Source of the DNA: Ruminococcus sp.
Lineage (GTDB): Bacteria; Bacillota; Clostridia; Oscillospirales; Acutalibacteraceae
Assembly (NCBI GenBank): GCA_017457955.1
Contig: JAFTGL010000013.1
Location: 41,155 to 105,154, forward strand
Length of the DNA: 64,000 nucleotides
Reading direction: 5' to 3'
Both the position numbers and the translations under genes were made by a program. Under the pieces are notes generated by a model. That model made no database searches. It saw only the letters and a program-made list of their open reading frames with translations, and was not told where the DNA came from. Of the stretch, positions 23,882-32,988 are shown piece after piece; positions within the stretch are counted from its first letter, which is position 1, and every line of letters begins with the position of its first letter.

Positions 23882-26296
23882 ATGAAGAAACTTTCACGTA
23901 TTCTGGCGCTGCTGATGTGCCTTGCGATGATCCTTTCCGTTGCCGTTATCTCTGCACAGGCGGCAGATGAGGATATCGCCGACGTTGCTGCTGACGTAGA
24001 CCTTGAGGATACGGCGGCAGACGCCGACCTCGCCGAGACCGGCGCGGACAGCATCATCATCCATGTGGAAAGCACCGATAAGGTTCCCTATATCTATTAT
24101 TGGAACGCTCTCCCCACCAACAAAGAAACCACGTACCCCGGTGTGAAGATGTCACGCGATATGACTCAGACCGGTTCTACCTGGTACACCTATACGTTCA
24201 CCAATACAACAAAGATCAACTTCCTGCTGACCGACGGCACCACAGGTCTCTCCGGTCAGATCTCCAAGGAGCTGACCCGTACTTCCGGCGAATGGTGGTA
24301 CAGAAACGGCCGTTTCAGCAAGAAGAATCCGTATGAGGCGGATGATTATACCTGCCTTGACATGCGTCAGGATACCATCTACTTCGTCATCACCACCCGT
24401 TTCTATGACGGCGACACCGGCAACAACGTCCACTGCTGGGAGGACCAGAAGGCTAACAACCCTGACTCCGACCCCGCATGGCGCGGCGACTTCAAGGGCC
24501 TTGCCGATAAGCTCGATTACATCAAGGCGCTGGGCTTCTCCGCTGTCTGGATCACTCCTGTTGTCGAGAACGCCTCCGGCTATGACTATCACGGCTACCA
24601 CGCGCTCGACTTCTCTAAGGTCGATCCCCGCTATGAAAGCGACGACTTCACCTATGAGGATCTCATCGCTGCCGCTCATGAAAAGGGCATGAAGATCGTA
24701 CAGGACGTTGTATGGAACCATACCTCTAACTTCGGTGAGGCTACCCTCGCGCCCCTGTTCAGCAAGAATTATGACGCAGACCTGAGCGACATCGAGGCTT
24801 GCATGGTTCCCTCCAAGGAACTGCTTGACTACAACAACGTCAAGACTGCCGCCGAGTATTATGCTCTGACTCCCGGTCAGCAGTATGACTCCCGTCTGCA
24901 GCTGATAAAGCAGACCCAGGGCTTTACCGATATGGTTTCCTACGATAAGGTCTCCAATCCTAACAACTACTACCACAACGGCTATTTTGCCAGCCTGAAC
25001 TGGGACGACTGGACCTGTAAGTTCTGCCAGATCGCAGGCGACTGCGTTGACCTGAACACCGAGAACAAGGCTGTCGCGGACTACACTGTAGACGCTTACT
25101 CCAACTATCTCGATATGGGCGTTGACGCGTTCCGTGTCGATACCGTCCGCCACATTCCCAGACTCTCTCTGAACAAGTTCTACAACGACCAGATCAATGC
25201 CGCGGCGAAGGCGTCCGGCAACGACAACTTCTACATGTTCGGCGAGGTTTGCTGCCGTTACAGCCAGACCTGGTACCGTGACAACGCGGGCGAATCCGTA
25301 CAGTTCTATACCTGGGATGATTCGGCTTCCGATCTTGCGAAACTGACCGACGGCACCGACGCCGCTTCTGTCAAGAATAATATTCAGAACGCGATCACCT
25401 ACAGCGAGAACCATGTCAGCACCTCCGGTCAGCCGACCTCTCAGAACGCGTTCCTGAGCGGTATCAACTACCATACTCCCGACTATTCCAAGAATTCCGG
25501 CATGGGTGTTATCGACTTCACCATGCACTGGCAGTTTGACTCGGCTTCCGGCGCTTACGGCGCGGCTCTCGGTCAGGACCAGTACAACAACGACGCTACC
25601 TGGAACGTTACCTATGTTGAGTCCCACGACTATTCTCCCGACCAGAACCAGACCCAGCGCTTTACCGGCGGTACCCAGACTTGGGCTGAGAACCTCAACC
25701 TGATGTTCACCTTCCGCGGTATTCCGTGTCTGTACTACGGCGGCGAGGTCGAGTTCCAGAAGGGCTGCAGGATCGACGAAGGTCCCAACATCTCTCTGGC
25801 AAACTCCGGTCGTGCGTATTTCGGCGATTACCTCGAGGGTACGGTCAATGCTACTGGCTTCTCCAGTTATACTGCTTCCGGTACTGTTGCGAGCACTCTG
25901 AACTCCACGCTGAGTAAGCACCTCCAGAAGCTCAACGCGATCCGCCGCGCTGTTCCCGCTCTGCAGATGGGTCAGTACACCACCAACAGCAACTATGTCA
26001 GCGGCAACATGGCGTATATCAGACGCTACACCGGCAGCTACACCGATCCTTCTACCAAGAAGACTTCAAACGTAGATTCCCTCGCCTGCGTAGCGGTCAC
26101 TGACGGCGCTACCTTCAAGAACATCCCCAACGGCACCTACGTTGACGCTGTATCCGGCGACAAGAAGACCGTTTCCAACGGTACACTTTCCGTTAACTCC
26201 ACCGGTAAGGGCAATATGCGCGTATACGTATTGCAGAACAGCGGCTCTAAGGTTACCGGCGCAGTAGGACCCTCCGGTCAGACCTACCTCAAGTAA
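23882..26296 (+). CDS. secreted GH13 alpha-amylase with N-terminal CBM26-like module
   Basis: An 804-residue secreted amylase. Signal peptide to about residue 27 (SAQAAD); a very acidic spacer with Asp/Ala repeats to ~56; a CBM26-like module ~57-150 (YIYYWNALP, TYPGVKM, GEWWYRNGRF); the GH13 barrel from ~155; and a C-terminal beta domain. Catalytic blocks: DVVWNHTS near 276, VDAFRVDTVRH near 414 (nucleophile Asp), MFGEV near 453 (acid/base Glu) and VESHDYSPD near 578. No dockerin is present, unlike the gene upstream. The product should act outside the cell on starch or maltodextrins. A terminator follows at 26324. Confidence 0.93.
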   Translation: MKKLSRILALLMCLAMILSVAVISAQAADEDIADVAADVDLEDTAADADLAETGADSIIIHVESTDKVPYIYYWNALPTNKETTYPGVKMSRDMTQTGSTWYTYTFTNTTKINFLLTDGTTGLSGQISKELTRTSGEWWYRNGRFSKKNPYEADDYTCLDMRQDTIYFVITTRFYDGDTGNNVHCWEDQKANNPDSDPAWRGDFKGLADKLDYIKALGFSAVWITPVVENASGYDYHGYHALDFSKVDPRYESDDFTYEDLIAAAHEKGMKIVQDVVWNHTSNFGEATLAPLFSKNYDADLSDIEACMVPSKELLDYNNVKTAAEYYALTPGQQYDSRLQLIKQTQGFTDMVSYDKVSNPNNYYHNGYFASLNWDDWTCKFCQIAGDCVDLNTENKAVADYTVDAYSNYLDMGVDAFRVDTVRHIPRLSLNKFYNDQINAAAKASGNDNFYMFGEVCCRYSQTWYRDNAGESVQFYTWDDSASDLAKLTDGTDAASVKNNIQNAITYSENHVSTSGQPTSQNAFLSGINYHTPDYSKNSGMGVIDFTMHWQFDSASGAYGAALGQDQYNNDATWNVTYVESHDYSPDQNQTQRFTGGTQTWAENLNLMFTFRGIPCLYYGGEVEFQKGCRIDEGPNISLANSGRAYFGDYLEGTVNATGFSSYTASGTVASTLNSTLSKHLQKLNAIRRAVPALQMGQYTTNSNYVSGNMAYIRRYTGSYTDPSTKKTSNVDSLACVAVTDGATFKNIPNGTYVDAVSGDKKTVSNGTLSVNSTGKGNMRVYVLQNSGSKVTGAVGPSGQTYLK

Positions 26297-26323
26297 TCAC
26301 TGTAAAAACAGTATTTACAGCAG

Positions 26324-26350
26324 ACTCCCCTCTTTGGAGGGGAGTTTTTG
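26324..26350 (+). terminator. rho-independent terminator after the amylase gene
   Basis: The stem ACTCCCCTC / GAGGGGAGT is followed by TTTTTG. A smaller CTGTAAA/TTTACAG hairpin lies just before it (26300-26320). Confidence 0.9.
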
Positions 26351-26405
26351 CGTTATTTTGCGATTTTTGAGGATGAGATTATTTCCAAAAAAAGCGGTGT
26401 GCGCC

Positions 26406-26434
26406 TTTACTTTGGCTTTTGCTTGTGTTATAAT
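26406..26434 (+). promoter_or_regulatory. sigma-A-type promoter of aspS-gatCAB
   Basis: TTTACT (26406-26411), a 17-base spacer and TATAAT (26429-26434). The leader to the ATG at 26487 is only about 45 bases, too short for a T-box. Confidence 0.65.
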
Positions 26435-26486
26435 ACTACAGAATAGGGAAAAATGCCTTTAAGGCACATGAAAGGATTATGAAAAA

Positions 26487-28232
26487 ATGAACGCAAACAT
26501 CTATCGCTCCGTATCCTGCGGAGATTTACGAGAAGATCATATAGGTGAGGAGGTACGCCTCGCGGGCTGGGTAGAGAACATCCGCGACCACGGCGGCGTT
26601 ATGTTCCTCGACATCCGCGACCAGTACGGCGTGACGCAGGTCGTCGTCCATGACGACGCGCTTTTGGAAGGCGTCAACCGCGAGTGCACCGTCACCATTT
26701 CCGGCAAGGTCATCAAGCGTGATGAAGATACCATCAACAACAAGATCGCGACCGGTACCGTAGAGGTCGCCGCCGAGACCCTGACCATCCTCGGCAAGTG
26801 CAAGAACAACCTGCCCTTCGAGATCGTCTCTTCCACCGCGTCCAACGAGGACATCCGTCTGAAATACCGCTTCCTCGACCTGCGCAACCCGAAGGTGCAC
26901 AACCGTATTTTACTGCGATCTGAGGTCATCACCTACCTGCGCAATAAGATGAGCGAAATGGGCTTTATGGAGATCGCTACCCCCATCCTCGGCGTATCTT
27001 CTCCCGAGGGCGCCCGCGACTATTTGATCCCTTCCCGCAAGCACAAAGGCAAATTCTACGCCCTGCCCCAGGCGCCGCAGATATTCAAGCAACTCCTGAT
27101 GGTATCGGGTTTTGACAAATACTTCCAGATCGCGCCCTGCTTCCGTGACGAGGACGCGCGTGCCGACCGCTCTCCCGGCGAGTTCTATCAGCTCGACTTT
27201 GAGATGGCGTTCGCGACGCAGGAGGATGTTTTCGCCGTGGCGGAGGAAGTCCTCTATTCCACCTTCAAGAAATTCTCCGATAAAGAGATCAGCAAGCCGC
27301 CTTTCCGCCGCATTTCCTTTGCGGAAAGCATGCTGAAATACGGCACCGATAAGCCAGATCTGCGCAACCCGCTCGAGATCGTCGAGATCTCCGACATGTT
27401 TGAGGAGACCGATTTCAAGCCCTTCCTCAAAAAGACCGTCCGCTCCATCAACGTTCCCGGTGCGGCGTCCTGTTCCAAGAGCTGGTTCAAGAAGATGGAA
27501 GAGTTCGCGCTCTCCATCGGCATGAAGGGTCTGGGATATGTCAAGGTCACCGATGAAATGCTCTTCGACGGTCCGATCGACAAGTTCTTGAAGCCCGGCG
27601 ACAGGGAAGAGCTCATCAAACGCAACGGCTCCAAGGCGGGCGACGTGATCTACTTCATCGCCGACACCGCCGCCGACGCGCCGAAGCTCGCGGGTCAGAT
27701 CCGCACCGAGGTCGCGACCCGTCTCGATCTGATCGACAAGAGCCGTTTTGACTTCTGCTTCATCGTCGATTTCCCGATGTTCGAGCAGGACGAGGAAAGC
27801 GGTCAGATCATCTTTACCCACAACCCCTTCTCTATGCCGCAGGGAGGTATGCAGGCGCTGCTTGAAAACGATCCCTGCGACGTCCTCGCCTACCAGTACG
27901 ACATCGTCTGCAACGGCGTGGAGCTTTCTTCCGGCGCTGTCCGCAACCACGACCTCGATATCATGATCAAGGCGTTCTCCATCGCGGGCTACACCGAGGA
28001 TGACCTCAAAGAGAAATTCCGCTCCCTGTACACCGCGTTCCAGTACGGCGCACCGCCTCACGCGGGCATGGCTCCCGGCGTCGACCGCATGCTGATGCTC
28101 CTGACCGAGGAAGAGAACATCCGCGAGGTCATCGCCTTCCCGATGAACTCCAACGCTCAGGACGTTCTGCTCGGCGCTCCGGGTGAAGTCAGCGAACAGC
28201 AGCTGCGCGAAGTACACATCAAGCTGCGCTAA
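26487..28232 (+). CDS. aspS: aspartyl-tRNA synthetase (bacterial type)
   Basis: A 581-residue class II synthetase. An OB-fold anticodon domain (LAGWVENIRDHGGVMFLDIRD) is followed by the catalytic core with motif 2 (FRDEDARADRSPGEFYQLD, about residue 214), the bacterial GAD insert (~285-420) and motif 3 (GMAPGVDRM, about 528). The gatC-gatA-gatB genes follow directly, so the enzyme may be non-discriminating and also charge tRNA-Asn with Asp for GatCAB to amidate. That is inference from context; a separate AsnRS elsewhere would argue against it. Confidence 0.95.
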   Translation: MNANIYRSVSCGDLREDHIGEEVRLAGWVENIRDHGGVMFLDIRDQYGVTQVVVHDDALLEGVNRECTVTISGKVIKRDEDTINNKIATGTVEVAAETLTILGKCKNNLPFEIVSSTASNEDIRLKYRFLDLRNPKVHNRILLRSEVITYLRNKMSEMGFMEIATPILGVSSPEGARDYLIPSRKHKGKFYALPQAPQIFKQLLMVSGFDKYFQIAPCFRDEDARADRSPGEFYQLDFEMAFATQEDVFAVAEEVLYSTFKKFSDKEISKPPFRRISFAESMLKYGTDKPDLRNPLEIVEISDMFEETDFKPFLKKTVRSINVPGAASCSKSWFKKMEEFALSIGMKGLGYVKVTDEMLFDGPIDKFLKPGDREELIKRNGSKAGDVIYFIADTAADAPKLAGQIRTEVATRLDLIDKSRFDFCFIVDFPMFEQDEESGQIIFTHNPFSMPQGGMQALLENDPCDVLAYQYDIVCNGVELSSGAVRNHDLDIMIKAFSIAGYTEDDLKEKFRSLYTAFQYGAPPHAGMAPGVDRMLMLLTEEENIREVIAFPMNSNAQDVLLGAPGEVSEQQLREVHIKLR

Positions 28233-28265
28233 ATCCCGCATTTATCCACCGAAAGGAAGATATAT

Positions 28266-28544
28266 ATGATAACACGCGAAGATATCGAAAACATCGCCCT
28301 GCTTTCTAAGCTGTTCGTGGACGAAAAGGACATCGACAGCCTCACCGAAGAAATGCAGAAGATCGTAGCCTTTGCCGACACCATCAACAGCGTTGAGGTA
28401 AAGAGCGGCGAGTTCGACAATATCAACAACCTGTCAAACGCCTTCCGCGCGGATGAGGTCAAAGAATCCTTACCCGTCGGGGAGATCCTCAAAAACGCCC
28501 CTGAGCAGGCTGAGGATCACTTCCTCGTCAGAAAGAGAGCGTGA
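28266..28544 (+). CDS. gatC: Asp-tRNA(Asn)/Glu-tRNA(Gln) amidotransferase subunit C
   Basis: A 92-residue protein with the GatC pattern: IENIALLSKLFVDEKDIDSL, MQKIVAFADTINSVEV, then FRADEV near residue 60. It stabilises the GatA-GatB complex. GAAAGGAAG precedes the ATG. It lies 33 bases after aspS, and its stop codon is one base before the gatA start. Confidence 0.93.
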   Translation: MITREDIENIALLSKLFVDEKDIDSLTEEMQKIVAFADTINSVEVKSGEFDNINNLSNAFRADEVKESLPVGEILKNAPEQAEDHFLVRKRA

Positions 28545-28545
28545 C

Positions 28546-30003
28546 ATGGGACAGATCAAAAAAATCCACGAAATGCTGGTCAATAAAGAAATCTCCTGCG
28601 TTGACCTTACCAAAAAATATTTAGAAGCGATCGAAAATTCTAATAAAGAATTAAACGCTTATATCACCGTTACCCCCGAGGTGGCATTGGCACAAGCGAA
28701 GGCAGTTGACGAAAAGATTGCCCGCGGCGAAGAGATCGGTATGCTCGAGGGCGTCCCGATGACCTTGAAGGACAATATCTCCACCAAGGGGATCGAGACC
28801 ACCTGCGCGTCCAAGATTCTCACCGGCTACAAGCCTATCTACGACGCGACCGTCTATGAGCTGCTCCAAAAAGAGGGCGTGGTCATGCTCGGCAAGACCA
28901 ACATGGACGAGTTCGCGATGGGTTCCTCCTGCGAGACCTCTTACTACGGCGGCGCGAAGAATCCCCACAGCCTTGACCATGTGTCGGGTGGTTCTTCGGG
29001 CGGTGTTGCGTCCGCTGTCGGCGGCAACCTTGCCGTTTACGGCTTAGGCTCCGATACGGGCGGTTCCATCCGTCAGCCCGCGTCCTTCTGCGGTATCGTC
29101 GGTCTGAAGCCCACCTACGGCGCTGTATCGCGTTACGGTCTGATCGCCTACGCCAGCTCCTTTGACCAGATCGGTCCGATCACCCATGACGTTGAGGACG
29201 CCGCGATCGTCTTTGACGCGATCGCAAAGTATGACGAGCGCGACTCTACCTCTCAGGGAAGTGAGCCTACCCTCCCGACCCTGAATGATGATATCAAAGG
29301 CAAGAAGATCGGTATTGCCAACCAGTACCTCGACGGCATCCGTGAGGACGTCAAGCAGGCGGTTCTGGACGCCGCGAAAGCCTATGAGGACATGGGCGCC
29401 GAGATCGTTTATTTCGATCTTCCCGAGCTGAAATTTGCCCTGCCCTGCTACTATATCCTCGCGATGGCAGAGGCTTCCTCCAACCTCGGACGCTATGACG
29501 GCATTCGTTACGGTTACAAAGCCGAGCACTATATCGGCACACATGACATGATCTGCCGCACCCGCAGCGAAGGCTTCGGCAAAGAGGTACAGCGCCGTAT
29601 CTTAATGGGCACTTACGTGCTGTCCGCGGGTTACTATGACGCTTACTATAAGAAGGCGGTCAACCTGCGCGGCGCGATCGTCGAGGCGTTCGACCGTGCT
29701 TTTGAGCAGTGCGACGCGATCCTCGCTCCCACCGCTCCCGTGACCGCGTTTGAGAACGGTTATCTCTTCGGTGAAGAGACCGACCAGATCGAACAGTATC
29801 TTTCCGATATCTGTACCGTACCCGTCAACACCGCTGGACTGCCCGGCGTTTCCATTCCCTGCGGCGTGGATGAAAAGGGTCTGCCCATCGGCATGCAGCT
29901 TATCGGCAAGAAATTCGACGAAAAAACCATCCTCAACCTCGCCTACAAGTATGAGCAGGCTGAGAACAAATTTATCGAAACAAAGTGGGGTGTCAAGCTG
30001 TGA
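28546..30003 (+). CDS. gatA: Asp-tRNA(Asn)/Glu-tRNA(Gln) amidotransferase subunit A
   Basis: A 485-residue amidase-signature enzyme that releases ammonia from glutamine for the GatB site. LEGVPMTLKDNIS carries the catalytic Lys, SGGSSGGVAS the cis-Ser region and GSDTGGSIRQPASFCG the nucleophilic Ser. The start at 28546 (MGQIKKIHEML) directly follows the gatC stop; the longer frame from 28453 is an out-of-frame overlap with gatC. Confidence 0.96.
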   Translation: MGQIKKIHEMLVNKEISCVDLTKKYLEAIENSNKELNAYITVTPEVALAQAKAVDEKIARGEEIGMLEGVPMTLKDNISTKGIETTCASKILTGYKPIYDATVYELLQKEGVVMLGKTNMDEFAMGSSCETSYYGGAKNPHSLDHVSGGSSGGVASAVGGNLAVYGLGSDTGGSIRQPASFCGIVGLKPTYGAVSRYGLIAYASSFDQIGPITHDVEDAAIVFDAIAKYDERDSTSQGSEPTLPTLNDDIKGKKIGIANQYLDGIREDVKQAVLDAAKAYEDMGAEIVYFDLPELKFALPCYYILAMAEASSNLGRYDGIRYGYKAEHYIGTHDMICRTRSEGFGKEVQRRILMGTYVLSAGYYDAYYKKAVNLRGAIVEAFDRAFEQCDAILAPTAPVTAFENGYLFGEETDQIEQYLSDICTVPVNTAGLPGVSIPCGVDEKGLPIGMQLIGKKFDEKTILNLAYKYEQAENKFIETKWGVKL

Positions 30004-31412
30004 AATATGAATTAGTCGCGGGCTTTGAGACCCACGTTGAACTGCAGACGAACACCAAGATCTTCTGTTCCTGCACCACCAAATTCGGCGGCGACCCCAA
30101 CACCCACTGCTGTCCCATTTGTATCGGACTGCCCGGTACGCTCCCGAAGCTGAATGAAAAGGTCGTGGAGTACGCGATCATGGCAGGTCTTGCGACCAAC
30201 TGCGAGATCGCCGAGATCGCCAAGATGGACCGCAAGAACTACTGCTATCCCGATCTGCCGAAGGCATATCAGATATCCCAGTACGACAAGCCCTTGTGCG
30301 AGCATGGATTTATCCAGCTTTCCAATGGGAGAAAGATAAGAATACTTCGTATTCATATCGAGGAGGACGCTGGCAAGCTGATCCACAACCACGGCGACAC
30401 CTACGTCGATTATAACCGCGGCGGCGTTCCGCTGATCGAGATCGTCACCGAGCCGGATTTCCGCTCTATCGACGAAGCGAAGGAGTATGTCGAAAAGCTC
30501 CAGCAGACCATGCGCTACATCGGCGTATCCGACTGCCGTATGCAGGAAGGCTCCATGCGCTGTGACGTCAATATTTCCGTCCGTCCCGAGGGCAGCGAGA
30601 AGCTCGGCACCCGTACCGAGATCAAGAATATGAACTCCATCACCAATATTGCGAAGGCGATGGAATATGAGTTTGAGCGTCAGGTCGACCTGATCGAAAG
30701 CGGCGGCGCTGTCGTGCAGGAGACCCTGCGCTACGACGACGCGACCGGTACCACTTCATCCATGCGATCGAAAGAAGACGCCCACGATTACCGCTATTTC
30801 CGCGAGCCTGATCTCGTCACCATCAACGTGCCGCGCGACAGAGTGAAAGAAATAGAGGCACGCCTCCCCGAGCTGCCGCAAAAGAAGCTGCAGCGCTATA
30901 TCGACGAGTACGAGATCCCCGAGAAGGACGCGGCACAGCTGACCAAGTACCGCAGTATCTCCGAGTATTTCGATAAGGCAAGCGAGGGGCTGAAATCCCC
31001 CAAGACCGCTTCCAACTTCATCATCGGTCAGATCTTCCGCAGACTGGAGACCGAGGCGGATAAAGAAGCGCTCGATATCAAGACGACCGCAGAACAGCTG
31101 AACGAGCTGTGCAAGCTGCTCGAGAGCGGAAAGCTCAAGAACAACCTTGCCAAAAAGGCGCTTGAGCAGATGCTCGACAGCGGCAAGCCCGTCACCGAAT
31201 TTGTCAGCGAATCCGATATGGCAGGTCTTGACGACGCGACCCTGACCGAGTATTGTCAGAACGCGATCAACGCCATGCAGGCGGCGGTCGCCGACTACAA
31301 GAGCGGCAAGGAAAAGGCGCTGATGGCGATTTTAGGCAACGTCATGAAGCAGAGCCGCGGCAGAGCCGACGCCGCGTCCGTCACCGCAAAGCTGAAAGAA
31401 TTGATCGGATAA
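30000..31412 (+). CDS. gatB: Asp-tRNA(Asn)/Glu-tRNA(Gln) amidotransferase subunit B
   Basis: A 470-residue kinase/amidotransferase subunit. It starts KYELVAGFETHVELQT, has FCSCTTKFGGDPNTHCCPIC (zinc-binding cysteines) near residue 24, GLPGTLPKLN near 46, DYNRGGVPLIEIVTEPD near 137, and a C-terminal YqeY-like tRNA-binding tail ending VTAKLKELIG. The GTG start at 30000 overlaps the gatA stop (GTGA), giving translational coupling. A terminator follows immediately. Confidence 0.96.
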   Translation: MKYELVAGFETHVELQTNTKIFCSCTTKFGGDPNTHCCPICIGLPGTLPKLNEKVVEYAIMAGLATNCEIAEIAKMDRKNYCYPDLPKAYQISQYDKPLCEHGFIQLSNGRKIRILRIHIEEDAGKLIHNHGDTYVDYNRGGVPLIEIVTEPDFRSIDEAKEYVEKLQQTMRYIGVSDCRMQEGSMRCDVNISVRPEGSEKLGTRTEIKNMNSITNIAKAMEYEFERQVDLIESGGAVVQETLRYDDATGTTSSMRSKEDAHDYRYFREPDLVTINVPRDRVKEIEARLPELPQKKLQRYIDEYEIPEKDAAQLTKYRSISEYFDKASEGLKSPKTASNFIIGQIFRRLETEADKEALDIKTTAEQLNELCKLLESGKLKNNLAKKALEQMLDSGKPVTEFVSESDMAGLDDATLTEYCQNAINAMQAAVADYKSGKEKALMAILGNVMKQSRGRADAASVTAKLKELIG

Positions 31413-31417
31413 TGATG

Positions 31418-31446
31418 AAAAAAGCGCTCCTTTCGGGGCGCTTTTC
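31418..31446 (+). terminator. rho-independent terminator after gatB
   Basis: The stem AAAAGCGC / GCGCTTTT with a TCCTTTCGGG loop is followed by CTGCTTT. Confidence 0.8.
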
Positions 31447-31473
31447 TGCTTTGCAAAAAAATCTGACTGTCTT

Positions 31474-31508
31474 TGCAACCAAACGGCGTTCTCATGGATG
31501 TATATAGT
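31474..31508 (+). promoter_or_regulatory. candidate ECF-type autoregulated promoter
   Basis: TGCAACC (31474-31480) followed about 17 bases later by ATGTATATAG, directly ahead of the ECF sigma gene. The -35 AAC motif is typical of ECF promoters, but a single site cannot establish it. Confidence 0.35.
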
Positions 31509-31522
31509 GAAGGGGGTTGAAC

Positions 31523-32026
31523 ATGGCACGGCAATGGTACGCGGGACTGAGCTTTGAGCAGGTTGTGCAGAAGTATGCCCAAAACGTGTACAGAGCGTGC
31601 TTTGTCCGACTCCAAAACCATGCCGACGTCGATGATTGTGTGCAGAATACCTTTGTCAAGCTGTATCAGAATCCCCCTGAGCTCAACGATGAAGAACACC
31701 TGAAGGCATGGCTGCTGCGCGTCGCGATCAACGAGTGCAGAAAAAGCGTCCGCGACCGCGGTCGTTTCATTTCCCTCGATACAATGAAAGATTCCCCTTT
31801 CTTTGTGTCAGATCACACGCGCGACGACGAGCTGCGCGACGCGACATGGGCGCTCATGCGCCTGAGTCCGAAGTACCGCGAGGTGCTGTATTTGTACTAT
31901 ATCGAGCGCTACAAGGTCGACGAGATTGCAGAGATACTGAGTATCAAAAGCGGCACGGTCAAATCCCTGCTGCACCGCGGCAGAAAAAAGCTGAGAGAGA
32001 TTTACGGAGGTGACGGGCATGAATGA
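31523..32026 (+). CDS. ECF-type RNA polymerase sigma factor
   Basis: A 167-residue sigma-70 family protein. Region 2 is at about residues 20-80 (DVDDCVQNTFVKLYQNPP, HLKAWLLRVAINECR) and region 4 at about 110-160 (LSPKYREVLYLYYIERYKVDEIAEIL, then SGTVKSLLHRGRKKL). The ATG at 31523 follows AAGGGGG. It overlaps the start of a single-pass membrane protein by 8 bases, the usual arrangement of an ECF factor with its anti-sigma factor. A dockerin gene lies downstream, suggesting control of polysaccharide-degrading functions; the target genes are not known. Confidence 0.9.
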   Translation: MARQWYAGLSFEQVVQKYAQNVYRACFVRLQNHADVDDCVQNTFVKLYQNPPELNDEEHLKAWLLRVAINECRKSVRDRGRFISLDTMKDSPFFVSDHTRDDELRDATWALMRLSPKYREVLYLYYIERYKVDEIAEILSIKSGTVKSLLHRGRKKLREIYGGDGHE

Positions 32027-32930
32027 TCTGAACTTCCGCAGTCTTGAAAACATGCAGGTCCCCGACGAGCTGCTCGAACGCCTGCTCGCTATCCCCGAGA
32101 CGGCTGAGAGAAAGCCTGCTGTCATCCCGTGGTACCGCCGCAGAGCCGCTGTTGCCGCCGCGAGTCTGGTACTCGTCAGCGTGCTCAGCCTGACCGTGTA
32201 TTTCCTTTTTGGAACAAAAAACCATACTTCACTCCCGATTTCGCCGCCATCACCTGTTTCCTCAACTGTACAGGAGACAACCGACGGCACGCCGTCTGAA
32301 CCTTCACAGGGTAGCACTGTCGCTGACGAAAAGTCCTCTGTGATCCGTCAGATCATCGACAGCATTTTCCGCCCGACAGAGCCGCAGACCGCGACTCAGC
32401 CGACTGCTGTCAAATCCACACAGCCGCAGGCGGCTACCGCAAAGCCTTCTCCGACTGCTCCCGTGGGGGAGACAACTCCGCAGCCCGCGACCGAAAAGCA
32501 CGGGGAAACACCGACGGAAACATCCACCGAACCTCCCGTTGAGATAGAGCCGACCGAGCCTGTTGCTCCGACCGAACCGCCTGATGAGCCTTTACCGACA
32601 GAACCGCCCGATCTGCCCGATCCGACTGAATCGCCGTATACGGATATCATTTCCGATCTCGTATACATCGGCGAGATACCCGACGGCAGTGTGATCTACT
32701 GCTGGCTGTATGACCCTTATCGTTTATGCGATGATGACGCGTATACCGAGATGTTTTATGCCGATGTAACGCCGCTCGACGACGGGTATGCGTTTTTGGA
32801 CTATCAGCCTAAAGCGCACGGTGTTGCCTTACCCTACAAAGGACGCTATCGGTACCTGTGGTATCTGTCCTATGACGGCAGTCATAACGGCAGACGGTTA
32901 TATTCCGGCGACGTGTATCTAAATAATTAA
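32019..32930 (+). CDS. probable anti-sigma factor: single-pass membrane protein with Pro/Thr-rich ectodomain
   Basis: A 303-residue protein. The cytoplasmic part (~1-45, DLNFRSLENMQVPDELLERLL) is short; a transmembrane helix follows at ~48-66; then a long Thr/Pro/Glu linker (PTEP-type repeats, ~75-205) and a C-terminal extracellular domain of ~95 residues with many Tyr and Asp (IPDGSVIYCWLYDPYRL). No zinc-binding HxxxCxxC is visible. The start at 32019 follows GGAGG by 8 bases within the sigma gene. Gene order and topology suggest it holds the sigma factor at the membrane and releases it on an external signal; this is inference. Confidence 0.65.
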   Translation: MNDLNFRSLENMQVPDELLERLLAIPETAERKPAVIPWYRRRAAVAAASLVLVSVLSLTVYFLFGTKNHTSLPISPPSPVSSTVQETTDGTPSEPSQGSTVADEKSSVIRQIIDSIFRPTEPQTATQPTAVKSTQPQAATAKPSPTAPVGETTPQPATEKHGETPTETSTEPPVEIEPTEPVAPTEPPDEPLPTEPPDLPDPTESPYTDIISDLVYIGEIPDGSVIYCWLYDPYRLCDDDAYTEMFYADVTPLDDGYAFLDYQPKAHGVALPYKGRYRYLWYLSYDGSHNGRRLYSGDVYLNN

Positions 32931-32950
32931 AATCAAGCTTTACAAAATGT

Positions 32951-32969
32951 TTATCATATCGTGTGATAA
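32951..32969. promoter_or_regulatory. 19-bp palindrome before the dockerin gene
   Basis: TTATCA-N7-TGATAA lies between the membrane protein gene and the RBS of the dockerin gene. It could be an operator or a small hairpin. No convincing sigma-A promoter with normal spacing was found around it. Confidence 0.35.
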
Positions 32970-32988
32970 AATCAAAGGAGGAGTTGAC

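Noticed and set aside
24152-25921. 589-codon open frame antisense to the amylase gene
   Set aside because: It lies wholly inside a certain GH13 gene, has no domain or binding site, and is explained by codon bias of the sense strand.
26435-26486. T-box leader for aspS
   Set aside because: Only about 45 bases lie between the promoter and the start codon, with no specifier stem or antiterminator.
26910-28241. 443-codon open frame antisense to aspS
   Set aside because: Same reason: a shadow frame opposite a highly conserved synthetase.
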